From Nocardioides perillae (GTDB lineage: Bacteria; Actinomycetota; Actinomycetes; Propionibacteriales; Nocardioidaceae), in the NCBI RefSeq assembly GCF_013409425.1, contig NZ_JACCAC010000001.1, positions 2,604,001 through 2,668,000 of the forward strand: a stretch of DNA of 64,000 nucleotides, in the 5' to 3' direction. The translations under genes and the position numbers were made by a program. A model generated the notes under the pieces. It was not told where the DNA came from and did not search any database. It worked only from the letters and a program-made list of their open reading frames with translations. Below, in pieces: positions 16,275 through 23,669 of the stretch (positions within the stretch are counted from its first letter, which is position 1; every line of letters starts with the position of its first letter).

Positions 16275-17099
16275 TCACGGGTCGAGGTCGGCGGCCTCGC
16301 GCTCGGCCCACACCCGCGCCACCTCGGCGGTCACGGGTCCTGGTGCGGGCAGCTCGCGCCCGCCCCAGCGGTGCACGCCCTGCACGTCGCGCGTGGTGCT
16401 GACCAGGAACACCTCGGAGGCATCCTCGGCGGCCACCGCGACGGGCTCGTCGACCTCACGCGCGCCGTACCACTCGAGCACGAGCCCGCGGGTCACGCCG
16501 GCGAGGCAGCCGCTGGCCAGCGTCGGCGTGCGCAGCTCGCCGTCGACGACGTAGAAGACGTTGCTGCCCGTGCCCTCGCACAGGTGCCCGCGGGTGTTCG
16601 TGAACACCGCCTCGGTGGCCCCGTGCGCCTGCGCGCGGGCCAGCGCGACGACGTTCTCGGCGTACGACGTGGTCTTGAGGCCGGCGGTGGCCCCCCGCTC
16701 GTTGCGGGGCCAGGGCACGGTCACCACCGCGGTCGTGGGCTCCCACGGGGCCATCGGGCCGGCGGCCACGACGAGCGTCGGGGCACCGTCGCCGCGTCCT
16801 GAGCCCATCGGCGCGGGGCCGCCGGTCAGCGTGATGCGCAGCCGGCCGAGCGGCAGGTCCTGGCCCTCGAGCACCGCCGCGACGCCGGCGCGCACGAGGT
16901 CGGGGTCCGGCCCGGCCAGCCCGAGGCCGGCGGCCGAGCGTGCCAGCCGGTCGAGGTGCCGGGTCAGCGCGAAGGGCTGCCCCTGCACGACCTTGACGGC
17001 CTCGAAGACGCCGTCACCGACCGTCAGGCCGTGGTCGTCGACCCGGACGGCCGCGGCCGTGGGGTCCTCCAGCAGGGCTCCGTCGATCCACGCGCGCAT
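16275..17099 (-). CDS. Class IV aminotransferase fold protein, probable aminodeoxychorismate lyase
   Basis: The 274-residue PLP enzyme has the class IV fold, with the Schiff-base lysine K142 in GLKTTSYAENV, HGLTVGDGVFEAV near residue 23, and EGTGSNVFYV about 35 residues after the lysine. PabC makes p-aminobenzoate for folate; the same fold also serves branched-chain and D-amino-acid transaminases. Length and the TVGDG/LKTTSY motifs fit PabC-like proteins best, but the substrate is not certain. A TAGGGT box 6 nt before the ATG and the lack of a Shine-Dalgarno point to a leaderless transcript. No pabA/pabB lies nearby. Confidence 0.8.
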   Translation of the reverse strand: MRAWIDGALLEDPTAAAVRVDDHGLTVGDGVFEAVKVVQGQPFALTRHLDRLARSAAGLGLAGPDPDLVRAGVAAVLEGQDLPLGRLRITLTGGPAPMGSGRGDGAPTLVVAAGPMAPWEPTTAVVTVPWPRNERGATAGLKTTSYAENVVALARAQAHGATEAVFTNTRGHLCEGTGSNVFYVVDGELRTPTLASGCLAGVTRGLVLEWYGAREVDEPVAVAAEDASEVFLVSTTRDVQGVHRWGGRELPAPGPVTAEVARVWAEREAADLDP

Positions 17100-17105
17100 G
17101 GCCGC

Positions 17106-17111
17106 ACCCTA
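17106..17111 (-). promoter_or_regulatory. Candidate -10 box of a leaderless aminotransferase promoter
   Basis: TAGGGT on the minus strand ends six bases before the ATG of the class IV aminotransferase gene. There is no Shine-Dalgarno in the gap. Confidence 0.5.
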
Positions 17112-17138
17112 GGGCGACACGCTCCCGCCCCCCTGATT

Positions 17139-17166
17139 TTGCACCCCCGGAGGCGTGGGCTACTGT
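17139..17166 (+). promoter_or_regulatory. Promoter of the Gly-Cys-Val tRNA cluster
   Basis: TTGCAC (17139-17144) and TACTGT (17161-17166) are 16 bp apart, a typical strong actinobacterial housekeeping promoter. The first tRNA starts 47 bp further on. Confidence 0.7.
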
Positions 17167-17212
17167 TCTGCACGCCAGCACGGCCCGGGGTCACCCGGAC
17201 CGCGGTGCGCAA

Positions 17213-17285
17213 GCGGACGTAGCTCAGTTGGTAGAGCGCAACCTTGCCAAGGTTGAGGTCGCGAGTTCGAGCCTCGTCGTCCGCT
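17213..17285 (+). tRNA. tRNA-Gly (anticodon GCC)
   Basis: A 73-nt cloverleaf: acceptor GCGGACG/CGTCCGC, D-arm with GCTCAGTTGGTAGAGC, anticodon stem CAACC/GGTTG with loop TTGCCAA, and T-loop TTCGAGC. It is the first of three tRNAs transcribed together. Confidence 0.98.
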
Positions 17286-17318
17286 CGGAGAGGTCTCTCC
17301 CACAAGTTGGGCCTCCAC

Positions 17319-17389
17319 GGTGGGTTGGCCGAGAGGCGAGGCAACGGACTGCAAATCCGTGTACACGGGTTCAAATCCCGTACCCACCT
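17319..17389 (+). tRNA. tRNA-Cys (anticodon GCA)
   Basis: A 71-nt cloverleaf: acceptor GGTGGGT/ACCCACC, anticodon stem ACGGA/TCCGT with loop CTGCAAA, and T-arm CGGGTTCAAATCCCG. It is the middle gene of the Gly-Cys-Val cluster. Confidence 0.98.
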
Positions 17390-17419
17390 CTCACGCCACT
17401 CCACCACAACTCCAGACCC

Positions 17420-17494
17420 GGGCGATTGGCGCAGTGGTAGCGCGCTTCCTTGACACGGAAGAGGTCACTGGTTCAAACCCAGTATCGCCCACCA
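17420..17494 (+). tRNA. tRNA-Val (anticodon GAC), CCA encoded
   Basis: A cloverleaf: acceptor GGGCGAT/ATCGCCC, anticodon stem CTTCC/GGAAG with loop TTGACAC, and T-loop TTCAAAC. It reads GTC (and GTT). The discriminator A is followed by an encoded CCA (17492-17494). The body is nearly the same as tRNA-Val(CAC) at 15498. Confidence 0.98.
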
Positions 17495-17505
17495 GCACCG
17501 TCGGC

Positions 17506-17534
17506 AGACCCCGCTCCCTCGTGGACCGGGGTCT
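17506..17534 (+). terminator. Terminator of the tRNA cluster
   Basis: AGACCCCG pairs with CGGGGTCT, a perfect 8-bp stem, and is followed by a short T-containing tail. It lies 12 bp past the last tRNA. Confidence 0.75.
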
Positions 17535-17554
17535 TCCGCATTCCCGGTCCCCCT

Positions 17555-18166
17555 TCAGGCGATCGTCCGGTACGGGCCGCCGCGCACCAGCACTGCCCCG
17601 GCGGCGGCGAGGGCGACGAGCACGGGCCAGAGCGCGACCCGCTCCGCCAGCCCCGTGCCGGCGGCGCCGTCGAGCAGCACGAAGCCGAGCCCGGCAGCAC
17701 CGGCGCCCACCGCGGTGGTGGCCAGCAGACCAGCGAGCCGGGGGTGCGCGCGCCGCACGCGTGCCGCGAGCAGCCCCAGCGCGAGCGGCTGTGCGACGAA
17801 GAGCGGAGTCGCCGCCAGCGCGTGGCGCGCGGGCGCGACGTCGACGGGCACGAGACCGGTCAGGGCGGTGCTGAGCCCGGCGGCAACCAGGAGCGCGGTC
17901 ACGAGGCGCCCCAGCTGCGGGGCCAGCAGCACGGTGCCGACGGCCAGCAGCGCCCCGACCACCACGAAGGTCGCGTTCAGCACCTCGTGGCCCGGCGAGC
18001 AGACCGACGCCGTGCACCCGACCGCCCCGAGCCGGCTCACCGCGTCGTCGCAGAGGTCGTGGCCACGCGCGACCGAGGCGACCAGCAGCTCGACGACGAC
18101 GTACGCCGGGCGCACCGCCCACAGGCCGGCACCGGCGACCAGCCGCCCCCTCCCCCAGCACTCCAC
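17555..18166 (-). CDS. DUF998-like multi-pass membrane protein
   Basis: The 203-residue product has about six hydrophobic helices, starting with VVVELLVASV and including LNATFVVVGALLAVGTVLL and ALAATPLFVAQPLALGLLA. A short Cys-containing loop (CDDAVSRLGAVGCTAS) lies between the first two helices. This topology and the PGHEVLNATFVV motif resemble DUF998 proteins, whose function is unknown. GTG 18166 is chosen because the frame before it is a Gly/Arg shadow; the start is uncertain by a few codons. It is transcribed alone, convergent with the tRNA cluster. Confidence 0.7.
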   Translation of the reverse strand: MECWGRGRLVAGAGLWAVRPAYVVVELLVASVARGHDLCDDAVSRLGAVGCTASVCSPGHEVLNATFVVVGALLAVGTVLLAPQLGRLVTALLVAAGLSTALTGLVPVDVAPARHALAATPLFVAQPLALGLLAARVRRAHPRLAGLLATTAVGAGAAGLGFVLLDGAAGTGLAERVALWPVLVALAAAGAVLVRGGPYRTIA

Positions 18167-18303
18167 CCCTCGAGCATGACCGAGCCGCGGCGGCGCCGGG
18201 GTGGGCACGGCCCCCAGGGGTGGAAGCGGCCCCGGGGGTGCGGGGCTGGCGGGGCTGGCGGGTACCCCGCGGGATCCGCGACACCGATCCCGCAGGAGGA
18301 ACC

Positions 18304-19080
18304 ATGGACCAGCGCGACCCGGCCCTCGGCCGGCACGCCTCGGGCAGCACCGAGGTCGACCCCGACACCCGTGCCGCCGGCACGTCCGGCGCCACCGTGC
18401 CCGCGCCGCGGCGGCACGGCGCACCGCTGCACCACGACGTCGAGGCCCGCCAGGACGACGCCGTCGTCGTGCGCGCGGGGGCCGACGCCGACCGCCACCG
18501 CGGGCTCGACCTGCCGGCCGTGCTCGGCGCAGTGCTCGCCGCCTTCGGCGCCCTCGTGATCCTGGCCGCGCTCGCCGGCGCGCTGCTCGGCGCGGCCGAC
18601 TCCTCCGTCGCGGGGATCGTCGGCGGCGTCCTCGCCGTCGCGCTCGCCTGCCTGGTGGGCGGCTGGGTCGCCGGCCGCGCCGCCCGCCACCGCGGCGGCG
18701 TGCACGGGCTGCTGACCGCGCTCGGCCTGCTCCTGCTGCTCGTCGCCCTCGCCGCGCTGGCCGCCGCCCTCGGCGACCGCTTCGACGTCGTCGAGCGCCT
18801 CGGCCTCGGCTCCTGGTCGACCGACGACGTCGGCGACGACCTCCGCACCGCCGCGATCGTGGGCGGCATCGCCGCGCTGCTGCTCGCGCCGCTGGCCGCT
18901 TGGCTGGGCGGGAAGCTGGGCGAGCGCTCCGCGCAGCGCGCCACCGTCGACACCGACGTGCGCGTCGTGACCACCCGCCGCGGCGTCCGCCACCACGACG
19001 GCGGCATCGGCACCGGCACCGGCACCACGACCGCCACGACTGCCCCGACCGCCACGACGACCCGCGAGGAGAACCGGTGA
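18304..19080 (+). CDS. Membrane protein of unknown function
   Basis: I do not recognise a named family. The 258-residue protein has a hydrophilic N-terminal 70 residues, then four hydrophobic segments (LGAVLAAFGALVILAAL, GIVGGVLAVALACLVGGW, LLTALGLLLLLVALAALA, IVGGIAALLLAPLAAWLG), and a Thr/Gly-rich tail. Repeated GG motifs inside the helices suggest helix packing like small multi-pass envelope proteins. The ATG has AGGAGG upstream. Its stop overlaps the GTG of the DUF2382 gene, so the two are cotranscribed; a stress-linked membrane role is inferred from those neighbours. Confidence 0.75.
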   Translation: MDQRDPALGRHASGSTEVDPDTRAAGTSGATVPAPRRHGAPLHHDVEARQDDAVVVRAGADADRHRGLDLPAVLGAVLAAFGALVILAALAGALLGAADSSVAGIVGGVLAVALACLVGGWVAGRAARHRGGVHGLLTALGLLLLLVALAALAAALGDRFDVVERLGLGSWSTDDVGDDLRTAAIVGGIAALLLAPLAAWLGGKLGERSAQRATVDTDVRVVTTRRGVRHHDGGIGTGTGTTTATTAPTATTTREENR

Positions 19081-19517
19081 ACGACCGCACCCCCGACCCC
19101 ACGTCGTACGCCTCGGACGCCGACGCGACCGCACCGGTCGAGACCGTCCGCCACGAGGAGCGCGCCGCGGTCACGACCGAGGCGCACGAGTCCGGACGGG
19201 TGCGCGTGCGCAAGTCGGTGAGCACCTACCCGGTCGAGCACACCGTGCCGCGGGAGGTGGAGGAGGTCGAGGGCACCGAGCGCGTCGCCGCGGCCGAGGA
19301 CGACTCCGGCGAGGTCGAGACGCTGCCCGACGGCTCGGTGTCCATCCCCGTCTTCGAGGAGGTCCTGGTCGTCACCAAGCGCCTGGTCGTGAAGGAGCGC
19401 GTCGTCGTCCGCAAGAGCACGGTCGTCGACGAGCACCAGCTGCGCACCGACCTGCGGCGCGAGCACATCGAGGTCGAGGCCGAGGGCGACGTGGAGGTCC
19501 GCGACGGCCTGGGCTGA
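19077..19517 (+). CDS. DUF2382 domain protein
   Basis: The 146-residue acidic protein carries one DUF2382 domain (residues about 25-140), seen as HEERAAVTTEAHESGRVRVRK, then PVFEEVLVVTKRLVVKERVVV, and ending LRREHIEVEAEGDVEV. DUF2382 proteins are mostly found with PRC-barrel domains and in stress-response settings; biochemical function is unknown. The GTG overlaps the stop of the upstream membrane-protein gene. The same domain forms the C-terminal half of the next gene, so these are probably paralogues. Confidence 0.85.
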   Translation: MNDRTPDPTSYASDADATAPVETVRHEERAAVTTEAHESGRVRVRKSVSTYPVEHTVPREVEEVEGTERVAAAEDDSGEVETLPDGSVSIPVFEEVLVVTKRLVVKERVVVRKSTVVDEHQLRTDLRREHIEVEAEGDVEVRDGLG

Positions 19518-19624
19518 CCTGTCGCCCTGAAGGGTGGTTCTGCTCCCGAGCAGGAGGGGCTGGACCGTCCGGGGGCTACCTAGGGCCGTCCGAGAAGCAC
19601 AGCACACGAGTGGAGGAATTCCCT

Positions 19625-20431
19625 GTGATCACCGAGACCCAGGCACGCGACATCGTCGGCACCACGGCCTACGCCAGCGACGGCGACAAGATCGGCAAGG
19701 TCGGGCAGCTCTACCTCGACGACGCCACCGGCCAGCCGGACTTCGTCACGGTCAACACCGGCCTCTTCGGCACCAGCGAGTCCTTCGTCCCGGTGCGCGA
19801 GGCCACCTTCGAGGGCGACCGCCTCGTCCTGCCCTACAGCAAGGACAAGGTCAAGGACGCCCCGAACGTGCCCGCCGACGGTGGTCACCTCGACGAGCAG
19901 TTCGAGGACCAGCTCTACGCCTACTACGGCATCGGCGACCTGGGCACCACCGGGACCGGCACCGGCTACGACACCGCTGGCTACGACACGGGCAACGCCC
20001 ACGGCACGGTGGGCCACGACACCTCGGGCCCGACCACCGACGACGCGATGACCCGCTCGGAGGAGCACCTCGAGGTCGGCACGACCTCGCGCGAGGCCGG
20101 CCGCGCGCGGTTGCGCAAGTACGTCACCACCGAGACCGAGACCCGCACAGTGCCGGTCGAGCACGAGCGCGCGGTCGTGGAGCGCGAGCCGGTCGACGCC
20201 ACCAACGTCGACCAGGCCCTCGACGGCCCCACCATCTCGGAGGAGGAGCACGAGGTCGTGCTGCGCGAGGAGCGCCCGGTCGTCGAGAAGACGGCCGAGG
20301 CGGTCGAGCGCGTGCGGCTCGGCAAGGAGACCGTGCGCGACGAGGAGACCGTGACCGACGAGGTGCGCAAGGAGCACATCGAGGTCGAGGGCGACGTCGA
20401 GGGCGGCACCGCCGGCACGGGTCGCATCTGA
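19625..20431 (+). CDS. PRC-barrel and DUF2382 domain protein
   Basis: The 268-residue protein has an N-terminal PRC-barrel (residues about 5-85: AYASDGDKIGKVGQLYLDD and VTVNTGLFGTSESFVPV), a Gly/Thr/Tyr-rich linker (GTGTGYDTAGYDTG) and a C-terminal DUF2382 domain ending VRKEHIEVEGDV. PRC-barrels mediate protein or RNA contacts. GTG 19625 is preferred to the in-frame GTG at 19610 because GGAGGA lies seven bases before it. The tail matches the preceding DUF2382 protein closely. A strong hairpin terminator follows. Confidence 0.88.
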   Translation: MITETQARDIVGTTAYASDGDKIGKVGQLYLDDATGQPDFVTVNTGLFGTSESFVPVREATFEGDRLVLPYSKDKVKDAPNVPADGGHLDEQFEDQLYAYYGIGDLGTTGTGTGYDTAGYDTGNAHGTVGHDTSGPTTDDAMTRSEEHLEVGTTSREAGRARLRKYVTTETETRTVPVEHERAVVEREPVDATNVDQALDGPTISEEEHEVVLREERPVVEKTAEAVERVRLGKETVRDEETVTDEVRKEHIEVEGDVEGGTAGTGRI

Positions 20432-20449
20432 CGCGTCACCCCGCGCCTC

Positions 20450-20483
20450 GAGGCCGTCCGCACCGACCGGTGCGGGCGGCCTC
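20450..20483 (+). terminator. Terminator after the PRC-barrel gene
   Basis: GAGGCCG-T-CCGCACC pairs with GGTGCGG-G-CGGCCTC around a GACC loop, leaving one mismatched pair. It lies 18 bp past the stop and could also end the small convergent frame at 20501. Confidence 0.75.
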
Positions 20484-20500
20484 GTCGCGTCCGGCCCGGC

Positions 20501-20641
20501 TCAGTCCTCGACCAGCGCCAGGTCGGCGCCGGCGCGGTGCACGGCGTAGTCGCACCCGGGGTCGAGGACCACGACGTCGGTGCGCCACGTCTCCTCGACG
20601 CGTCGCACCGTCACCACGCAGGTGCACCTCACCAGGGCCAT
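20501..20641 (-). CDS. Small hypothetical protein (46 aa)
   Basis: An ATG-initiated frame of 46 codons reads MALVRCTCVVTVRRVEETWR and ends ALVED. It has normal actinobacterial third-position GC and occupies otherwise empty DNA. I recognise no family. It may be a real small gene or the remnant of a larger one; the stretch from 20642 to 20723 upstream contains only a hairpin. Confidence 0.35.
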   Translation of the reverse strand: MALVRCTCVVTVRRVEETWRTDVVVLDPGCDYAVHRAGADLALVED

Positions 20642-20696
20642 GCCGGGACCGTACGTCGGGCTCGGCGCGCGCGCCGGCTCTCACCGCAGTCGTGAC

Positions 20697-20716
20697 CCGG
20701 TGGTCGAGACCACCGG
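20697..20716 (-). terminator. Hairpin downstream of the 20724-21341 gene
   Basis: CCGGTGGTC and GACCACCGG form a near-perfect palindrome 7 bp past the stop codon. It also resembles the GGTGGTCGAG ends of the interspersed repeats at 851 and 39096. Confidence 0.55.
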
Positions 20717-20723
20717 CGGCACG

Positions 20724-21341
20724 TCAGCACCCGGCGACCGCGCCGGGCGACGGCACGTGGCGCTCGCTGAACAGCTCGGCGAGAGCGTGGTCGACCGGGG
20801 TCGACGCGCCCGTGCGCACCACCGACCACGCCAGGACGACGTGGCGCGGGCCGCCGGCGGGTCCGTGGGCCACGTGGGTGGTCAGGGCGGTCTCCGTGGT
20901 CAGCTGCGGCTGCTCGTCGGCGCCGGCCCAGGCGAGCACCGCGGCGGCGGGCTCGTCCTCCGCGGGTGTCGTGACGGCCTCGACGTCGACAGCGCCGGCG
21001 AAGCGCAGCTGCAGGCCGCTCTCGGCGGCGACGCGCTCGGTGGCGGCCTCGACGACCGCGTCCCAGCCGGCGGGCGTGCCGTCGGTGTCGACGAAGAGCT
21101 CCACGGGGCGGCACGCGCCCCAGCGCGCCGGACCGGCCGCGGACGCCGACGCGCCTCCGGGGCCGGCGGCGAGCACCTCGACGTCGCCGGCGGCCGACGC
21201 CAGCGTGTCGAAGGGCCCTACCCCACCGGCGACGACGGTGGCGAGGACGGCACCGCCGAGCACCTGGCCCACCACGAGCGACCGGACGACCCGCTGCGCG
21301 CTGCTGCGTGCGGTGCTGCGTGCGGTGGTGCGCTGGTCCAT
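20724..21341 (-). CDS. Secreted matrixin-like protein without an HExxH motif
   Basis: The 205-residue product has a basic start and a signal-like hydrophobic segment (VLGGAVLATVVAGGVGPF). The rest reads like the N-terminal part of secreted matrixin-type metalloproteases: VELFVDTDGTPAGWDAVVEAA, GLQLRFAGAVDV, and HVVLAWSVVRTG. The zinc-binding HExxHxxGxxH expected near the end is absent; instead there is DHALAELFSERHV and the protein stops. It is therefore either a truncated protease, a non-catalytic relative, or a different family. The ATG at 21341 has GAGGAGG upstream. A hairpin follows. Confidence 0.55.
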   Translation of the reverse strand: MDQRTTARSTARSSAQRVVRSLVVGQVLGGAVLATVVAGGVGPFDTLASAAGDVEVLAAGPGGASASAAGPARWGACRPVELFVDTDGTPAGWDAVVEAATERVAAESGLQLRFAGAVDVEAVTTPAEDEPAAAVLAWAGADEQPQLTTETALTTHVAHGPAGGPRHVVLAWSVVRTGASTPVDHALAELFSERHVPSPGAVAGC

Positions 21342-21604
21342 CGGGGGCCTCCTCGAACATCCGTGTTCAGCGGGAGGCACCCCTGGTCGGCAACCCGACG
21401 GCCGGCTTGCGGATTTCTTGCGGATCGGTGGTCCCTGCTGCGGTCCTGGTCTTGTCCGGACCTAGGTCCCCGATCGGCCGCATCCGGACATGGCCCCACG
21501 CGGCCAGGGCGTCGTGGTGGCCGCCGCGCGCCGGCGGCCGTTGGGTGACGAGACGGGGCGACACCGGAGGTCGCGTGCGCCCCGACCCACCCGGAAGGCA
21601 GCTC

Positions 21605-23632
21605 GTGGACGCTCCGCACCGCACCGGACACGCCGGCGGCACGCACCCCCGCCTCGGTGTCGACGACGCCCTGCTCGCGCACGCGGTCGAGACCGCGCCC
21701 GGCGCCTTCGTCTCGATCGACGGCGCGGGGTGCATCACCGGGTGGAACGCCGCGAGCGAGGCCCTCTTCGGCTGGACGGCCACGGAGGTCCTCGGCCGCG
21801 CCCTGGCGCAGACCATCGTGCCACCGGAGCACCGCGACGACCACCTCGCCGGCGTGGCGCGGGTGGCGCAGACCGGGCGCTCCGAGCTGCGGGGCCGTGA
21901 GCTGGCGCTGCCCGGCATGACCAGCTCCGGCGAGCGCATCCCGCTGACCGTCACCATCTGGCCCTCCGACGGCCCCGACGGCCTGCGGTTCCACGCCCAC
22001 CTGCGCGATGCCCGTCCCGACGCCGCCTCGCGGCGGGCCGTCGAGCACGAGCAGTCCCGCTTCGAGCGGCTCGCGCGCGTCGTGCCGGGCGTGGTCTACA
22101 CCTTCGTCCTCGACGAGGACGGCGAGGCCCGCTACGACTACGTGTCCCCCGCCTGCGCCGAGGTCTACGGCTTCACGGCCGAAGAGGCCCTCGCCGACGC
22201 CTCGCTGATGCCGGGAGCCGTCCACCCCGACGACCGCGCTTCCTTCCGCCGCGCCACGTGGATCTCCGGGGCGGCCCTGGAGGAGCTGCGGTGGAGCGGG
22301 CGCGTCGTGCACCGCGACGGCACCGTGCGGCACGTGGCCATCACCTCGCGGCCCACGCTGCAGCCCGGCGGCGCCACCGAGTGGTGCGGAGTCGTCGAGG
22401 ACCGCACCGAGCAGGCCGACGCGGCGCGCACGATCGCGCAGCAGGGTGACCGCCTCGAGCGCGAGCAGGCGATCCTCGACGCCGCCCTGGCCTCGCTCTC
22501 GCAGGCGGTCGTCGCCTGCGACGCCGAGGGCCGGGTGACCTACCTCAACGACGCCGCCCACCGGCTCTACGGCAGCACCGGGACGGGACCGCACCGCGGC
22601 GCGGCGCACGACCTGGTCGACCCCACCACCGGTGCGCCCGTGCCCGACGACCGCACCCCGCTGCGGCGCACGCTCGCCGGCGAGTCCGTCGACGGGGTGC
22701 GCGTCGACCTCGCGCCCGCCGGTCTCCCCCGCCGGCGCCTCGTCGTCGACGGCCGCCGGCTGACCTCCGAGGCGGGCGAGGTGCTCGGCGCCGTGGTGTC
22801 GGCCCGCGACGTCGGTGCGCTGCTCGGCGGCCCGCACGACGCCGGCCTCGGCGTGGGCCCCGACCTCGACCCGGAGGCGGACCTGCACGTGGACGCGCAG
22901 GTCACCGCGGAGGCGTCGGCCGCCCCGGAAGGATCGGGGAGCGGCCCGGCAGACCGCCTCACCGCCGAGCTCCGGCAGTCGTTGGGCTGGCGGGTCGACC
23001 AGCAGCTCGACGCGGTGCGGTGGGGCCTCGAGGTCGCCCGGAGCCACCGTGGCCCGGCAGACACAGGCGACCCCGGCGAGCACGAGGCGCTGCTGCGGGC
23101 CCTGGCCGTCGTGGGACGCGCCGTCGAGCGCCTCGACGGGCTGCACCGCGACGTGTGGTCGCTGGTGGCGCTCGAGACCGGTCGTCTGGTCGCCCAGCCC
23201 AGCGCCACCCCGGTGGCCCCCGCGCTGCGGGCGGCGGCCGCGCTGGCGCAGGACCCCGGCTCGGTGCGCGTCGAGTGCCCCGAGGACCTGCGCGCCTGGG
23301 TGCAGCCGGAACACCTGCACCAGGTGCTGGCCAACCTGGTCTCCAACGCCGACGAGCACGCGGGCGGACCGACCGTGCTCCGCGCCTCGCTGGCCGGCGA
23401 CCACGTGCTCGTCGACGTCGAGGACGCCGGCGACGGCGTGCCCGACGCCCGCCGCGGCCAGCTCTTCCGCAAGCTCACCCGTGCCGGCGACCCCGCCACG
23501 GCCGCGCGGGGCACCGCCCTGGGGCTGCACGTGGTGCGGCAGCTGACCGAGGCCAACCAGGGCGCGGTCGCCTACCAGGCGCTGCCGGGCGGCTCCCGCT
23601 TCGTGGTCTCGCTACCCGCCGCGCGGGGCTGA
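21605..23632 (+). CDS. PAS-domain histidine kinase-like protein
   Basis: The 675-residue protein has at least three PAS-like domains (FVSIDGAGCITGWNAASEALFGW; DYVSPACAEVYGFTAEEAL; VACDAEGRVTYLNDAAHRLYG) and a C-terminal HATPase domain with an N box (VLANLVSNADEHAGG) and a G1 box (DVEDAGDGVPDARRG). I cannot find a clear phosphoacceptor His motif in the helical region before the ATPase (ELRQSLGWRVDQQLD), so it may be an atypical kinase or act by another mechanism. No response regulator is adjacent. GTG 21605 has GGAAGG upstream; GTG 21575 is an alternative. Confidence 0.8.
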   Translation: MDAPHRTGHAGGTHPRLGVDDALLAHAVETAPGAFVSIDGAGCITGWNAASEALFGWTATEVLGRALAQTIVPPEHRDDHLAGVARVAQTGRSELRGRELALPGMTSSGERIPLTVTIWPSDGPDGLRFHAHLRDARPDAASRRAVEHEQSRFERLARVVPGVVYTFVLDEDGEARYDYVSPACAEVYGFTAEEALADASLMPGAVHPDDRASFRRATWISGAALEELRWSGRVVHRDGTVRHVAITSRPTLQPGGATEWCGVVEDRTEQADAARTIAQQGDRLEREQAILDAALASLSQAVVACDAEGRVTYLNDAAHRLYGSTGTGPHRGAAHDLVDPTTGAPVPDDRTPLRRTLAGESVDGVRVDLAPAGLPRRRLVVDGRRLTSEAGEVLGAVVSARDVGALLGGPHDAGLGVGPDLDPEADLHVDAQVTAEASAAPEGSGSGPADRLTAELRQSLGWRVDQQLDAVRWGLEVARSHRGPADTGDPGEHEALLRALAVVGRAVERLDGLHRDVWSLVALETGRLVAQPSATPVAPALRAAAALAQDPGSVRVECPEDLRAWVQPEHLHQVLANLVSNADEHAGGPTVLRASLAGDHVLVDVEDAGDGVPDARRGQLFRKLTRAGDPATAARGTALGLHVVRQLTEANQGAVAYQALPGGSRFVVSLPAARG

Positions 23633-23669
23633 CCGCGGTCGGGACCGACCCGACCGCCCACCGACGGGC

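Noticed and set aside
21355..21368. GAACATCCGTGTTC as a third SOS box
   Set aside because: The half-sites are six bases apart instead of four and the inner bases are not symmetric, so it does not fit the LexA consensus.
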